A stretch of 64,000 nucleotides of DNA. Source: Chloroflexota bacterium. Its GTDB lineage: Bacteria; Chloroflexota; Anaerolineae; Anaerolineales; Villigracilaceae. Within the stretch, counting starts at the first letter, position 1; the number at the start of each line of letters is the position of its first letter. A program made the position numbers and the translations under genes. The notes under the pieces are model-generated. The model had not been told where the DNA came from, did not search any database, and saw only the letters and a program-made list of their open reading frames with translations. Shown here one piece after another: positions 8,737 to 18,004 of this stretch. The stretch lies in NCBI GenBank assembly GCA_019873655.1, contig JAIOAU010000009.1:34703-98702 (forward strand), written 5' to 3'.

Positions 8737-9652
8737 AGCGCACCTGCTGCATGGCGGCTAGATAGACCTGCTCGAGGGGACGCGGCACCTCCTGGAAGGA
8801 GACCACCTCGAGACCGGCCTCCAACAGCCGGCGGAGAAGAAGCGGATTGGCCATCGGCGGATCCTCGACCCGGAAACGCAGACGGCCGTCGGTTTCATCC
8901 ACCAGCGAAACGCCGGCCGGCAAGTCGAAAGAGACGCCCCGACGCGGCCTCTGGAGACAGGCTTCGTACTCGGGCGGCCCGAGCAAATCGCGCTTGAGGG
9001 CATCCGCTGTCCCGCTGATGACGATTCGGCCGCGATAAATGATAGCGATGTGGTCGGCCAGCATTTCGGCCTCGATCAAATTGTGGGTGCAGATAATGAT
9101 TGTGCGATTCTCGGCCCGCAGCCCCGCGATGGACTGGCGCACCAGATGGGCGCTCTCGGGGTCCATGGCCGAGGTGGGTTCGTCCAGCAACAGCACCTGC
9201 GGCGAATGAATCAGCGCCCGCGCAATCGCCAGTTTCTGCCGCATGCCCTTCGAATACTGACCAATGGGCTGACGGGCGGCCTCGGCCAGGCCGAAATAGT
9301 CAAGCAACTCGTCGCAGCGTTGGCGGCGGACAGCATCGGGCAGACGATAGACTCTGCCAAAATACTCCAAATATTCCAGGCCGCTCATGCGCAAGTACAG
9401 GCCGTGTTGCTCGGTCAGGACGCCAACCGCGGCGCGCACCCGCTCGGGCTGGGCGACCACGTCGTAGCCTGCCACGCGGGCCGAGCCGCGCGTCGGGCGC
9501 AGCACCGAGGTCAACATGCGGACGGTGGTGGTCTTGCCGGCGCCGTTCTGGCCCAGCAGAGCCAAAACCTGCCCCGGACGAACATCCAAATTGACGCCGT
9601 CCACGGCCCAAAAATCGCCGAATTGCTTGCTCAAATCCTCGGTGTGAATCAT
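8729..9652 (-). CDS. ABC transporter ATP-binding protein (ABC-2 type)
   Basis: A 307-aa ATPase with Walker A GQNGAGKT (34-41), a degenerate signature SKGMRQKL, Walker B LLLDEP followed by TSAMDP, and the H-loop TH. The C-terminal 90 residues are the usual extension of CcmA/NatA-type exporter ATPases. The start at ATG 9652 (MIHTEDLSKQFG) is preferred; a GTG at 9700 exists, but a perfect GC palindrome lies between the two. It serves the permease encoded directly downstream. Confidence 0.92.
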   Translation of the reverse strand: MIHTEDLSKQFGDFWAVDGVNLDVRPGQVLALLGQNGAGKTTTVRMLTSVLRPTRGSARVAGYDVVAQPERVRAAVGVLTEQHGLYLRMSGLEYLEYFGRVYRLPDAVRRQRCDELLDYFGLAEAARQPIGQYSKGMRQKLAIARALIHSPQVLLLDEPTSAMDPESAHLVRQSIAGLRAENRTIIICTHNLIEAEMLADHIAIIYRGRIVISGTADALKRDLLGPPEYEACLQRPRRGVSFDLPAGVSLVDETDGRLRFRVEDPPMANPLLLRRLLEAGLEVVSFQEVPRPLEQVYLAAMQQVRYG

Positions 9653-9677
9653 GCAAAAATCACCACTAAGAAAGATG

Positions 9678-9695
9678 GGGGCGGCGCGCCGCCCC
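9678..9695 (-). terminator. GC palindrome between lgt and ABC genes
   Basis: An 18-bp perfect palindrome, GGGGCGGCG with CGCCGCCCC, sits 8 bp after the lgt stop. On the minus strand it is followed by CATCTTTCTT, so it may act as a weak terminator separating the lgt and ABC transcription units. Confidence 0.45.
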
Positions 9696-9703
9696 GTCAC
9701 GAC

Positions 9704-10906
9704 CTACTCTTTGCTGGGCGGCTTGCGGGAAGCCGACCTGGACTTCTTGGCGGCCGTCCCATCTTCGGTGGACGTCTGTCCGCTGCGGGAGGCGTCCTCC
9801 GATTCGGCCGTGGACTCTTCGGCGGCCTCTTCCGCCTCGGGCGAAGAGATTTTGGCTGTCCTGCGAGCGGAAGTGGAGCGGCGTTTTTTGTCCGCGCCCT
9901 GGCGGTGGTTCCACAGGAACAAGATGACGGCTGCCACGCCCACCACCGCGATGAACGCCTGATTGAAATTGATGCCGCCTACCTGAGCCGCGTCCAGGCG
10001 CAGGAATTCGAGGCCGAAGCGGCCAACCGAATAAATGAACATGTAAGCATACAGAATGTCGCCCGCTTTCAGCCACTTCTCGAACCGGCGCGCCAGCCAG
10101 AGAAGGATAGCCATGTTGAGCAGATTCCAGATGGATTCATACATGAAGAGCGGATGGAAGTAATCGTAGGCCTCGTAGCCTTCGGCGCGGTGGGCAGGGT
10201 CGATGTACACCTTCCACGGCAGGTTGGTCGGCAGTCCATAGACTTCCTGATTGAAGAAGTTGCCCCAGCGGCCGATCGCCTGGGCCAGCGCCACGCCCGG
10301 GGCGGCGACGTCCGTCCAGGTCAGGAAGGGAATTTTCTTGACGCGGCTGTAGATATAGAGCGCAATCGCCCCGCCGATGATCGCCCCCGGAATGCCCAGG
10401 CCGCCCTGGCGCAAGTTGAGGATTTGCCGCCAGTGAATGGTCCCGCCGACAAAGTAGGGGTTGGCCAGTTCGCCGGTCGCCGGGTCGGTGACCAAGGCGC
10501 TCGGCGTGGGGGTGAAAATGTGCCACAGGCGCGCCCCAATCACGCCGGCGATGACCAGCCAGAGAAGCACATCCCAGACCAAATCGGCGTTGAGGCCGCG
10601 CCGCTTCGCCTCCACCTGAGAAAGCAGGGCCGCCCCAAGAATGCCCAGGATAATCATGATGGCGTAGAAATAGATGTGCACTTCCTGACCGCTGTAATAC
10701 GGCAGAAAAGCCGCCCACAGCGCAACGCCGAACAAACCCGACAGCACGACCCAGTACCAGATGCTGGGCATCTTCCGCTTCGGGTTCCGGCGGGCGACCT
10801 CGTCATAGATCATGAGAACAACGGTGATCAGGATCGCCGGAATGGCAAACAACATGATCCAGGAAAGAGAAATATCGAAGCCGTTGGGAATGGAGCGAGA
10901 AGTCAT
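9704..10906 (-). CDS. lgt: Prolipoprotein diacylglyceryl transferase with charged C-terminal tail
   Basis: A 400-aa polytopic membrane enzyme that transfers diacylglycerol from phosphatidylglycerol to the lipobox cysteine. Diagnostic stretches are GVIGARLWHIF, GGLGIPGAIIGG, the Lgt signature IGRWGNFFNQEVYG and HPLFMYESIWN. The ATG at 10906 has AGGAG about 11 nt upstream. After the last membrane helix comes an unusual tail of about 75 residues, rich in Lys/Arg/Ser/Glu and predicted disordered, absent from typical Lgt. The signal peptidase gene lspA is also in this window (24746), and lipoprotein substrates are encoded at 34831, 46157 and 52924. Confidence 0.93.
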   Translation of the reverse strand: MTSRSIPNGFDISLSWIMLFAIPAILITVVLMIYDEVARRNPKRKMPSIWYWVVLSGLFGVALWAAFLPYYSGQEVHIYFYAIMIILGILGAALLSQVEAKRRGLNADLVWDVLLWLVIAGVIGARLWHIFTPTPSALVTDPATGELANPYFVGGTIHWRQILNLRQGGLGIPGAIIGGAIALYIYSRVKKIPFLTWTDVAAPGVALAQAIGRWGNFFNQEVYGLPTNLPWKVYIDPAHRAEGYEAYDYFHPLFMYESIWNLLNMAILLWLARRFEKWLKAGDILYAYMFIYSVGRFGLEFLRLDAAQVGGINFNQAFIAVVGVAAVILFLWNHRQGADKKRRSTSARRTAKISSPEAEEAAEESTAESEDASRSGQTSTEDGTAAKKSRSASRKPPSKE

Positions 10907-10910
10907 ATCG

Positions 10911-11567
10911 TCATTCTCTCCTAAATTGAGAATAGCGGCGGTGGGCGTCGCGCCGCACGCGCCAGATGCGCTGCAAGGCGGTGAAATTGGCAAAAATGGC
11001 AATGATCATCAAGAGCGCCAGCGGCTGATTGAAGATCAACAGCGGAATCATGACCAGATAACGCTCGACGCGGGTCAGCAGGCCGACGTTGGCGTCCAGG
11101 CGGGAGGCGTCGGCCCGCGCCTTGACGTACGAGACCAGAACCGAGCCGGCCGCGGCCAGATAGGCCAGCATCACGCCGACGGGATTCTCTTGCGCCAAAT
11201 AGTAAACGACAAAGCCGAAAAAGATGAACAACTCGGAATAACGGTCGGTGACCGAATCGACGAACGCCCCCCAGTCGCTGGCCTCGCCTCGAAAGCGCGC
11301 CAGCGCCCCGTCGAGGGCGTCCACCGGACCCATGACCAGCAGCAGCAGCCCGGCCCACGTCATCTTCCCCGAGGCGATCAGCGCCGCGCAGGCGATCGTG
11401 CCGAGCAACCCCGCCAGGGTGACGGTGTTCGGCCGAATCCCCAGCCGGCTCAAGAAAGCCGCCGTCGGCTCGAGCAGCCAGCGAAACCAGAAACGCATTT
11501 TCTCGGCAAAGGTCTGTTTCTTCTCTTCAGATTCCAAAGCGACCTCCATCCTCGTTGACGTCAGCAT
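10911..11567 (-). CDS. CDP-alcohol phosphatidyltransferase
   Basis: A 218-aa membrane enzyme of phospholipid synthesis. The complete family motif is present: D83xxD86G87xxA90R91, then G100, D104 and D108. About six hydrophobic segments are visible. Which head group is used (glycerol phosphate, inositol phosphate or other) cannot be read from the sequence. The start is uncertain: ATG 11567 and ATG 11549 have poor ribosome sites, while a TTG (in MEVA-L) follows GGAGG at 5 nt. It lies 4 bp upstream of lgt, so lipid supply and lipoprotein lipidation are co-expressed. Confidence 0.9.
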   Translation of the reverse strand: MLTSTRMEVALESEEKKQTFAEKMRFWFRWLLEPTAAFLSRLGIRPNTVTLAGLLGTIACAALIASGKMTWAGLLLLVMGPVDALDGALARFRGEASDWGAFVDSVTDRYSELFIFFGFVVYYLAQENPVGVMLAYLAAAGSVLVSYVKARADASRLDANVGLLTRVERYLVMIPLLIFNQPLALLMIIAIFANFTALQRIWRVRRDAHRRYSQFRRE

Positions 11568-11605
11568 AAGCGCTTAACGGCGCAATCATACCACAAGTGC
11601 TTTCC

Positions 11606-13849
11606 TCAATCTTCGTCTTCTGCCTCGCCGTTATCGAGCAGCACTTCGCGGTCGCGGCCGCCGCCCAGCGAAGGGCCGACCACCCCCCTCTCTTCCAACT
11701 GATCCAACAGGCGGGCGGCGCGCGGGTAGCCGATGTTCAACCGGCGCTGAAGAAGCGAAGCGCTGGCCCGCCGTTCCTGTTTCAAGATGGTAATCGCCCG
11801 CTCGAGGAGGATGTCGTCCCCGTCGCGCTCCTCGGCCTCGCTCAAGAAGGATTCCCAGGGCGGCTGAACAGCCTGGCGCTTATCCTGCCAGAAAGCAATC
11901 AGCCGCTCGATCTCCTGGTCGCTGACGATGACGCCCTGGGCGCGCACCGGGTGCCCCACTTCGGGGTTCAGGAAGAGCATATCGCCGCGCCCCAGCAGAG
12001 TCTCGGCGCCGGGCAAATCGAGGATGACGCGCGAATCGACCTGCGACGCCACGGCAAACGAGATGCGGGCCGGAAAATTGGCCTTGATCAGCCCGGTGAC
12101 GACATCCGTGCTCGGACGCTGGGTGGCCACCACCAGATGGATGCCGGTGGCGCGCGCCATCTGCGCCAGGCGCACCAGGTTGTGCTCGGTCTGGTCGGGG
12201 GCCGACATCATCAGGTCGGCCATTTCGTCGATCCACACCACGATGCGCGGCAGCGGACGGGCGTCCTTGCGGCGCTGCAGGCGGCGGTTGTACGCCTCGA
12301 TATCGCGCGCCTGGGCCGCCTCCAGCAGTTTGTAGCGATGTTCCATCTCTGCCACCACCCAGCGCAGCACCCCCAGAATGCGCTGGATGTCCGTCTCGAC
12401 CTTTCCATACAAATGCGCCAGGCCGTTGAAACGAATCAATTCCACCATCTTGGAATCGATCATCACCATGCGCAGATCGTCGGGCGTGTTGTTCATCGCC
12501 AGGCAGGTCGCCAGAGCGGCAATGCAAACCGACTTGCCCGAACCGGTCGTGCCGGCGATGAGCAAATGCGGCATACGCGCCAGATCGGCCACCACCGGAT
12601 TGCCCGACACATCCCGTCCCAGGGCCAGGGCCAGCGGCGCAGCCATCTTCTGGAACGCCTCGCTTTCGAGCAGCGGCCGCAGGCGCACCAACGCGGCGCG
12701 CGGATTGGGGACTTCGATCCCCACATAGGCACGGCCCGGCACCGGCGCTTCGATGCGCAAGCGCTCGGCTGAAAGGGCCAGCGCCAGATCGCGCTGCAAG
12801 GCGGCGATCTGCGCCACCCGCACCTTTTGCTGCTCCTCGTCTTCCCCGTTCCCCTTGCGGATAAAGCCCGGCTGGACGGCAAACTGGGTCACAGTCGGCC
12901 CGATGCGGAAGCCGACCACCTTGGCCGGAATGCCGAACTCGGCCAGGGTTTTCTCGATCAAACCGGCCGTCTGATTGATGGTGCGTTCGTCGGGGCGCAC
13001 CCCCTGTTCGGCCGACAGCAAATTGAACGGCGGCAACTCTTTGCTCCGTTCGAGCGGCCGCGCCGGCGACTCCTCCTGCTTCTCGGGAATCTTGAACGAT
13101 TTGCGATATTCCGGAGGAAGGGGCCTCTTGCGAGACCTGACGGTTTCGGAAACCGGCGGCTCGACCGGCAGCGGGGAAACGACCGGGCCTTCCTCGACCG
13201 TCGCCTCGCTCGCGGCCGGGACAGGCGACTCGCCCGCCTGCCGAAACAGCCAGACCTCCAGCCGGTACCACAGGCCGAAGCCGGTCATCACCGACAGAAT
13301 CCACAGCGCCCCAATCAAGACGCCGCCGCCGACCGGCCCCAACGCGCTGCCCGCCAGCATGGCCAGTCCCCAGCCGACCCGGCCGCCCCAGCCCCCCGCC
13401 TCGGCCTGCGACAGGGCGTTTCCGCTCGCGATCGACAGCAAGGCCAGCGACAAGAAAGCCGCCAATTCGACGGCAATCAACCGTCCCCACGAGAGACGAA
13501 ACGCCGAGCGGCCGCGCAGAAATGCCCACACCCCCCCAAATCCCAGTCCCAGGACGAACAGGAAACTCCCCCATCCAAACCAGACCCGCAGGAGGCCGAC
13601 GTACCAGCCAAGCACGAGTCCGCTGGAAAGGCCCAGCAACCCCAACAGAGTCAACAAAGCCAGGGCCAGCAAGAGAACGCCGATGAAATCCCAGGCAAAA
13701 CGCCCAAAGTGGGCGCGCAAAGCCGCCAGCCGGTCGAGAAAATCGGGGCGCGGGGAGGGCCGCTTGTCTTCCTCGGCGGCCGGAGAGGCGCGCTTCGCCG
13801 GGCGCGAAGACGGAGCAGAGCGGGAGGGCGGACGGGAGGAAATCGGCAT
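11606..13849 (-). CDS. ftsK: DNA translocase FtsK/SpoIIIE family
   Basis: A 747-aa hexameric DNA pump that clears chromosome termini at the division septum. Four to five membrane helices lie in residues 35-190, followed by a short acidic/proline linker. The motor has Walker A GTTGSGKS (about 432-439) and Walker B IVVWIDEMADLMM. The C-terminal gamma winged helix (DDILLERAITILKQERRASA) recognises orienting DNA motifs. At 747 aa it resembles SpoIIIE or short FtsK, not the long enterobacterial form. It sits between the S1-domain gene and the phosphatidyltransferase gene on the same strand. Confidence 0.95.
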   Translation of the reverse strand: MPISSRPPSRSAPSSRPAKRASPAAEEDKRPSPRPDFLDRLAALRAHFGRFAWDFIGVLLLALALLTLLGLLGLSSGLVLGWYVGLLRVWFGWGSFLFVLGLGFGGVWAFLRGRSAFRLSWGRLIAVELAAFLSLALLSIASGNALSQAEAGGWGGRVGWGLAMLAGSALGPVGGGVLIGALWILSVMTGFGLWYRLEVWLFRQAGESPVPAASEATVEEGPVVSPLPVEPPVSETVRSRKRPLPPEYRKSFKIPEKQEESPARPLERSKELPPFNLLSAEQGVRPDERTINQTAGLIEKTLAEFGIPAKVVGFRIGPTVTQFAVQPGFIRKGNGEDEEQQKVRVAQIAALQRDLALALSAERLRIEAPVPGRAYVGIEVPNPRAALVRLRPLLESEAFQKMAAPLALALGRDVSGNPVVADLARMPHLLIAGTTGSGKSVCIAALATCLAMNNTPDDLRMVMIDSKMVELIRFNGLAHLYGKVETDIQRILGVLRWVVAEMEHRYKLLEAAQARDIEAYNRRLQRRKDARPLPRIVVWIDEMADLMMSAPDQTEHNLVRLAQMARATGIHLVVATQRPSTDVVTGLIKANFPARISFAVASQVDSRVILDLPGAETLLGRGDMLFLNPEVGHPVRAQGVIVSDQEIERLIAFWQDKRQAVQPPWESFLSEAEERDGDDILLERAITILKQERRASASLLQRRLNIGYPRAARLLDQLEERGVVGPSLGGGRDREVLLDNGEAEDED

Positions 13850-13858
13850 GTCAGACTG

Positions 13859-14776
13859 TCACAGACGCATGCTCAATCCCAGGCGCTGGCGGGCGGCATC
13901 CACTTGCAGAATGCGCACCTGAACGACCTGACCGGGGGTGAGGAAATCCTTTGTCTGGGTATCGGGCGGCAGGGGAATCTCGGAGGTGTGAATCAGCCCT
14001 TCGACCCCCTCTTCCAGGCGAGCGAAAGCGCCGAAGGGAACGATGGCCGTGATTCTGGCCGGCACGACTCGATTGAGAGGATAACGTTCATGAATGGTTT
14101 CCCAAGGATTGTCGAACAATCGCTTGAGGCTCAGGGCGATGCGGCAGCGTTCGGGCGCGACCTCCAGGACAAGCACCTCCACCCGCTGCCCCACGCTCAG
14201 AATATCGGCGGGGTGAGCGACCCGCCCCCAGGAAAGTTCCGAGATGTGAATCAGCCCTTCCACGCCGCCCAAATCGACGAACGCGCCGAAATCGGTCACG
14301 TTGGTGACTTCTCCCCAGACCCGCTGGCCGGCCTGCAGACTTTCGAGCAGTTCGGTCCGCCGGCCGGGCTCGGCGCGGGCGGCGCGCTCCGAAAAGACGA
14401 TGCGATTCTCCTCCGGATCGCATTCGATGATTTTCAAGCGCAGAACCCGCCCCACATACGCGGCCAGGCAATCCTCCCGCTGCCTGGCCTCCTGCGAGGG
14501 AGACAAATCCACCAGGTGAGAACAGGGCACGAATCCACTCAGCCCCTTGCCCGAGACGAGCAAACCGCCCCGGTTGTAACCGTTTACGGTCAGGGCGACG
14601 ATTTCATCCCGACGATAGAGCATCATGGCAAGCGCCCAGTCCGTGAGCGGTTCGGGCTGCGTCTCGGCCTCGACCGGCAGCGCGACGCCGCCAATCTCCT
14701 CGTCGGCCAAAATGGACGCCCACCAGCCCTCATCTAGAGCCGGCGGCTCTTTGTGTTGAGCGCGATCTCTCATCAT
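13859..14776 (-). CDS. S1 RNA-binding domain protein (three repeats)
   Basis: A 305-aa protein with three S1 domains at about residues 52-125, 146-217 and 232-304. The latter two carry the typical GxVTNVTDFGAFVDL / GVEGLIHISEL and TAIVPFGAFARL / GVEGLIHTSEI pattern. It is shorter than canonical ribosomal protein S1 (4-6 repeats) and could serve as the S1 homologue of this lineage or as a translation/RNA-stability factor. The ATG at 14776 follows AAGGAGG and overlaps the stop of the upstream 7TM gene by 4 bp. The first 50 residues are acidic and unlike S1. Confidence 0.87.
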   Translation of the reverse strand: MMRDRAQHKEPPALDEGWWASILADEEIGGVALPVEAETQPEPLTDWALAMMLYRRDEIVALTVNGYNRGGLLVSGKGLSGFVPCSHLVDLSPSQEARQREDCLAAYVGRVLRLKIIECDPEENRIVFSERAARAEPGRRTELLESLQAGQRVWGEVTNVTDFGAFVDLGGVEGLIHISELSWGRVAHPADILSVGQRVEVLVLEVAPERCRIALSLKRLFDNPWETIHERYPLNRVVPARITAIVPFGAFARLEEGVEGLIHTSEIPLPPDTQTKDFLTPGQVVQVRILQVDAARQRLGLSMRL

Positions 14777-16719
14777 CCAGGATTGACCTCCTTCCCATTT
14801 CCCTTCGAACCTGCCCGCTGCTCCATGGCCAGAATGGCGCGCGCCACCTCTTCGATGGCAACACGCTGCTTGCGATACAAATCTGCTTCCGACATCGCCA
14901 GCCTGCCGGCCACTTCGCGCACTTTGCGGCCTTCGATGAACTTCATTTCCAGGATATTATATAAGATCCACTCGCCGGTGAAACGCCGCTCTCCTGCAGG
15001 CCGAATCGTGTCGACTGCGGCCCGCAAAATGGCGCGCAGCGCATTGGCCAGATTGCCGTCATACTGCTGTGAAGTCTGCTGCACCACCTGGAATTGCAGC
15101 AAAGGATTTTGGGTCAACTTCGGGCCGCCCCAGTAATGCGTCAGGGCGTCTTTGACCCATGTCGCAATGTCGGCCTCCGGCGGCAGCGTTTCTTGCAAAA
15201 GACCGGCTTTGCTGTCATAGCGGCCAACCGCCCGCAGGCGCTGGAACATATCCATTTGGGGACGCAAATCTTCCAACGAGCGGAAGAGACGCTGCTGCAA
15301 GCGGCGGTCGCGCAGGGCTTGAGAAGCGCGCCGCAAGAGAATATCCAGCGCCTGGCGCTGCTCGCGCATCAGGGTCTGCTGTTGATGGCGCGCCACGCCC
15401 AGGATGCCGAGCAGCGTCGGCGGGGCGTCCTCGGTCTCGGCCGGCTGGGTGAGGGGGAACAACCAGTAATCGCCCCAGATATAGGCTTCCTGGTGAGCGT
15501 TCCCGTTCCCATTGTTATGATGGATGACCTGCAAAGCCTCTGACAAATTGGCGTCCGGCGAGAGAGGCGAGGGACCCGTCGCGACCACCAGCGACAACTC
15601 GCCGTCATCCAGGGCGGCCACAAAAGCCGAGGAGGATTGCAGGTGATCGCGGACAGCCGCCAATACCGCCTCCAGGAACTGGCGCAAGTCGCCCTGCGTG
15701 ATCAAACGGTCTTGCAGACTCTGCAACAGGGCCAAATCCGTCCGGTCGCGGCCGTAGAAAATCAAACGCTCCCAAAGAGGAGAGGCCAACGTAATGGTGT
15801 GTTCTATCAAAAGGACGGTTGCAACCATCGCTGCGGGCACCGCGCCGGAATAGACGACGCCAAAGTATTCGCCGACCCGGCGGACGATGGTCATCACGCC
15901 CAGGGCCACCGAGGCGGTCACCGGTCCGCGCAGAATCCATTTGAAGAGGCGGCTGCGCACCACCCGGTCGGGCCAGGAGACGCCGAAAAAGGCCACTGCG
16001 TACGCCATGACGACCAGCAGCGCCCCGACCACCACATTGCTCAACACCGCCGTCCCCCAGAATAAGAAAGGATGCCGGGCCGCCAGGCTGGAACCGTACA
16101 ACAGGTAAGGAAAAGAACCCAAGGCCGGGGCGGTCGCGCCGGCGAGCAGATAGGCCATCCGGCGGCGGCCGGAACGCGTCAGCGTCCGGCGGTAGGCGCG
16201 GCCGAAGTTGATCCACGCCCAAATCATGGTCAAGGCGTAACACAGGGTGAACGCTTCCGTCCACGGCGTGCGCTGCAAGTGCGGTACGGGCTGGGCGTCG
16301 GCCTTGAGCGGACCCAGCAAGTAACCAAAAGCAAAAAGCAGCAAAAAGCCCGCCGCCAGGACATACATCAAACGAACGGCCAGCCGGCGGCGGCCGCGCG
16401 AGGGCTGGCCGGTCGTCACCAGGAGCGCATCCGAGAAATGTAAATAGGCCGCCGGCAGGAAAATGATCCCCACCCACTCCAAACGGAGAAACAAATCGAT
16501 GAACTGGGGGGAGCGCGACGAACTTTCCAGGGCCTCGGCCGTGAAGACCACCACCACGCACAGAAGAATAATGGCAAACGACCGCGCCACCCGGTCGCGC
16601 AAATTGAAGGACAGGGCATAGAGGAAAAGGGAAAAGGCCAGAATGGCAATGCCAGCCGTCAGAATCTGGTTGACTGTCACGATCCCCGCTAGCACCTGTT
16701 GACTCCAGCCGCTTACCAT
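14773..16719 (-). CDS. 7TM-GAF-HTH membrane regulator
   Basis: A 648-aa protein. Residues 10-300 hold seven to nine hydrophobic helices resembling the N-terminal 7TM sensor region of some histidine kinases. Residues 320-460 look like a GAF domain. The C-terminus has no His-box or ATPase motifs; instead EWILYNILEMKF, EGRKVREVAGRLAMSE and DLYRKQRVAIEEVA form a helix-turn-helix of sigma-70 region-4 style. This suggests a membrane-bound one-component transcription regulator, but DNA binding is inferred. A GAGGA ribosome site precedes ATG 16719. It is coupled to the S1-domain gene. Confidence 0.72.
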   Translation of the reverse strand: MVSGWSQQVLAGIVTVNQILTAGIAILAFSLFLYALSFNLRDRVARSFAIILLCVVVVFTAEALESSSRSPQFIDLFLRLEWVGIIFLPAAYLHFSDALLVTTGQPSRGRRRLAVRLMYVLAAGFLLLFAFGYLLGPLKADAQPVPHLQRTPWTEAFTLCYALTMIWAWINFGRAYRRTLTRSGRRRMAYLLAGATAPALGSFPYLLYGSSLAARHPFLFWGTAVLSNVVVGALLVVMAYAVAFFGVSWPDRVVRSRLFKWILRGPVTASVALGVMTIVRRVGEYFGVVYSGAVPAAMVATVLLIEHTITLASPLWERLIFYGRDRTDLALLQSLQDRLITQGDLRQFLEAVLAAVRDHLQSSSAFVAALDDGELSLVVATGPSPLSPDANLSEALQVIHHNNGNGNAHQEAYIWGDYWLFPLTQPAETEDAPPTLLGILGVARHQQQTLMREQRQALDILLRRASQALRDRRLQQRLFRSLEDLRPQMDMFQRLRAVGRYDSKAGLLQETLPPEADIATWVKDALTHYWGGPKLTQNPLLQFQVVQQTSQQYDGNLANALRAILRAAVDTIRPAGERRFTGEWILYNILEMKFIEGRKVREVAGRLAMSEADLYRKQRVAIEEVARAILAMEQRAGSKGNGKEVNPG

Positions 16720-16771
16720 AAGCGTGTCCTCACCGCTCCGTTAAGACTCACGGACCGCCCAGTTGTCTTCT

Positions 16772-17311
16772 CTAAAGAGGACGGCCAAAGAAAAGGGCGA
16801 CATCCCGATTCTCATAATAGTGGTCATTATACCCGCAGAATTCATACCCCAACTTCTGCGCCAGGCGGATGGCCGGCACATTCTTGGAAGACATCTCCAT
16901 AATAAGGTAACGATTTTTACGCTCCAGCGCCCAGGACTGAGACGCCAGCGCCAAAGCCGTGGCAATTCCCTGCCGCCGATAGCGCGGCGCGACGACCAGG
17001 TGCGTCATCCAGGCAGTTTGCGGAATGACTTTATCGGTGAGACGAACATACGCCACCGCCTCCTTGGCCGCGTTGACGGCCACCAGCAGTCCGCTGCGGC
17101 GGCTCCAGTCCTCGCTCAACGCCTCGACCGGCCGCGGCCAGGGAATGGTCACCGTGCGAGGCAGCCGCACCTCGCGGAAGAAAACGCCCACCTGACCCTC
17201 TTCTGTTCGAATTTCCATCTGCCAGACATAATCAGTGCTGCTGCTGTGATCTATCCCCATCAAGACGGGTAAATCAGCAGCCACGGCTGGCCGAATTTGC
17301 ACTTGCAGCAT
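16772..17311 (-). CDS. GNAT-family N-acetyltransferase
   Basis: A 179-aa acetyltransferase. The acetyl-CoA loop is in VVAPRYRRQGIATALALAS (motif A, R/QxxGxG/A), followed by the beta5/alpha4 region with NVPAIRLAQKLGYEFCGY. The fold resembles RimI-type enzymes, but the acceptor is unknown. The start ATG 17311 follows GAGGTG at 7 nt. It starts 9 bp after the upstream 2-TM/Ig gene. Confidence 0.88.
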   Translation of the reverse strand: MLQVQIRPAVAADLPVLMGIDHSSSTDYVWQMEIRTEEGQVGVFFREVRLPRTVTIPWPRPVEALSEDWSRRSGLLVAVNAAKEAVAYVRLTDKVIPQTAWMTHLVVAPRYRRQGIATALALASQSWALERKNRYLIMEMSSKNVPAIRLAQKLGYEFCGYNDHYYENRDVALFFGRPL

Positions 17312-17320
17312 TGTTACACC

Positions 17321-17995
17321 TCATGGAGCCAAAACCCGCACGGCAATGACGCAGGGCGGGAAAGCATTTCCCTGATTGTCAGTGACCACCAGGCGCAGAA
17401 GATAATCTCCCGGAGTCAATTGACGGGTATCCCAACGACCAAGTTCGGCGTCGCGCACCACCGTGTTGCCGGCGGAAATCGTCGTCCATTGTTCTGCTCC
17501 CAACGGAGAGACTTCGTACTTATAGAAACCAAAACTGGGAATGTCGGCAGACCCCGATAACGTCACCTGGCCTCGAATCTCCATGCCTGGTTCGGGAAAG
17601 GTGATCATAATCTGGCCGGGAATACAGCCGCTCGCCTCAGGGGCGAGAGGTTCGACAGGAGACGGCGTTTGCGAAGAAATGAACAGCGCCAGAGTCTCGG
17701 TCGGCGTGACCAGCGGATTGGCGGTGGGGGTCGGCAATCGCTCTGCGGCTGGCAGCGCCGGCGCCAGAAAAGAGTCCACCAAAAGTTGGCCCAGGAGCAG
17801 GAGAAGAACAATGGCGAGAGAGGCCGTTCGCTGCATGAGTTTTTGATGGGCCAGCCGACGCTCCAGGCCAAAGACAGCCGTGCTCCTTTCGCGCCACGCC
17901 ATCCAAACGCGGCGCGCCGCCAGGAGCGCCCACAACGCCAACACGAAATAAATCAAAGGGGCGTAAACGATAAAAAATCTGAAAAGGCTCGTCAT
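17321..17995 (-). CDS. Membrane-anchored protein with extracytoplasmic Ig-like domain
   Basis: A 224-aa protein of unknown function. Hydrophobic helices lie at about residues 8-27 and 57-78. A Thr/Pro-rich stalk (PTPTANPLVTPTETL) leads to a domain of about 100 residues (from GQIMITFPEPGMEIRG to the end) that looks like a beta-sandwich with GDYLLRLVVTDNQGN. Such modules occur at the C-termini of penicillin-binding proteins and in envelope proteins of Anaerolineae. Two cysteines, one at each end of this domain, could form a disulfide. Confidence 0.65.
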   Translation of the reverse strand: MTSLFRFFIVYAPLIYFVLALWALLAARRVWMAWRERSTAVFGLERRLAHQKLMQRTASLAIVLLLLLGQLLVDSFLAPALPAAERLPTPTANPLVTPTETLALFISSQTPSPVEPLAPEASGCIPGQIMITFPEPGMEIRGQVTLSGSADIPSFGFYKYEVSPLGAEQWTTISAGNTVVRDAELGRWDTRQLTPGDYLLRLVVTDNQGNAFPPCVIAVRVLAP

Positions 17996-18004
17996 CGCTT
18001 TTTG

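Noticed and set aside
9653..9700. Upstream GTG start (9700) for the ABC ATPase
   Set aside because: It would put a perfect GC palindrome inside the coding region and add residues that do not belong to the ATPase fold.
13859..14776. Calling the S1-domain gene rpsA outright
   Set aside because: Only three S1 repeats and an unusual acidic N-terminus; another S1 homologue may exist elsewhere in the genome.
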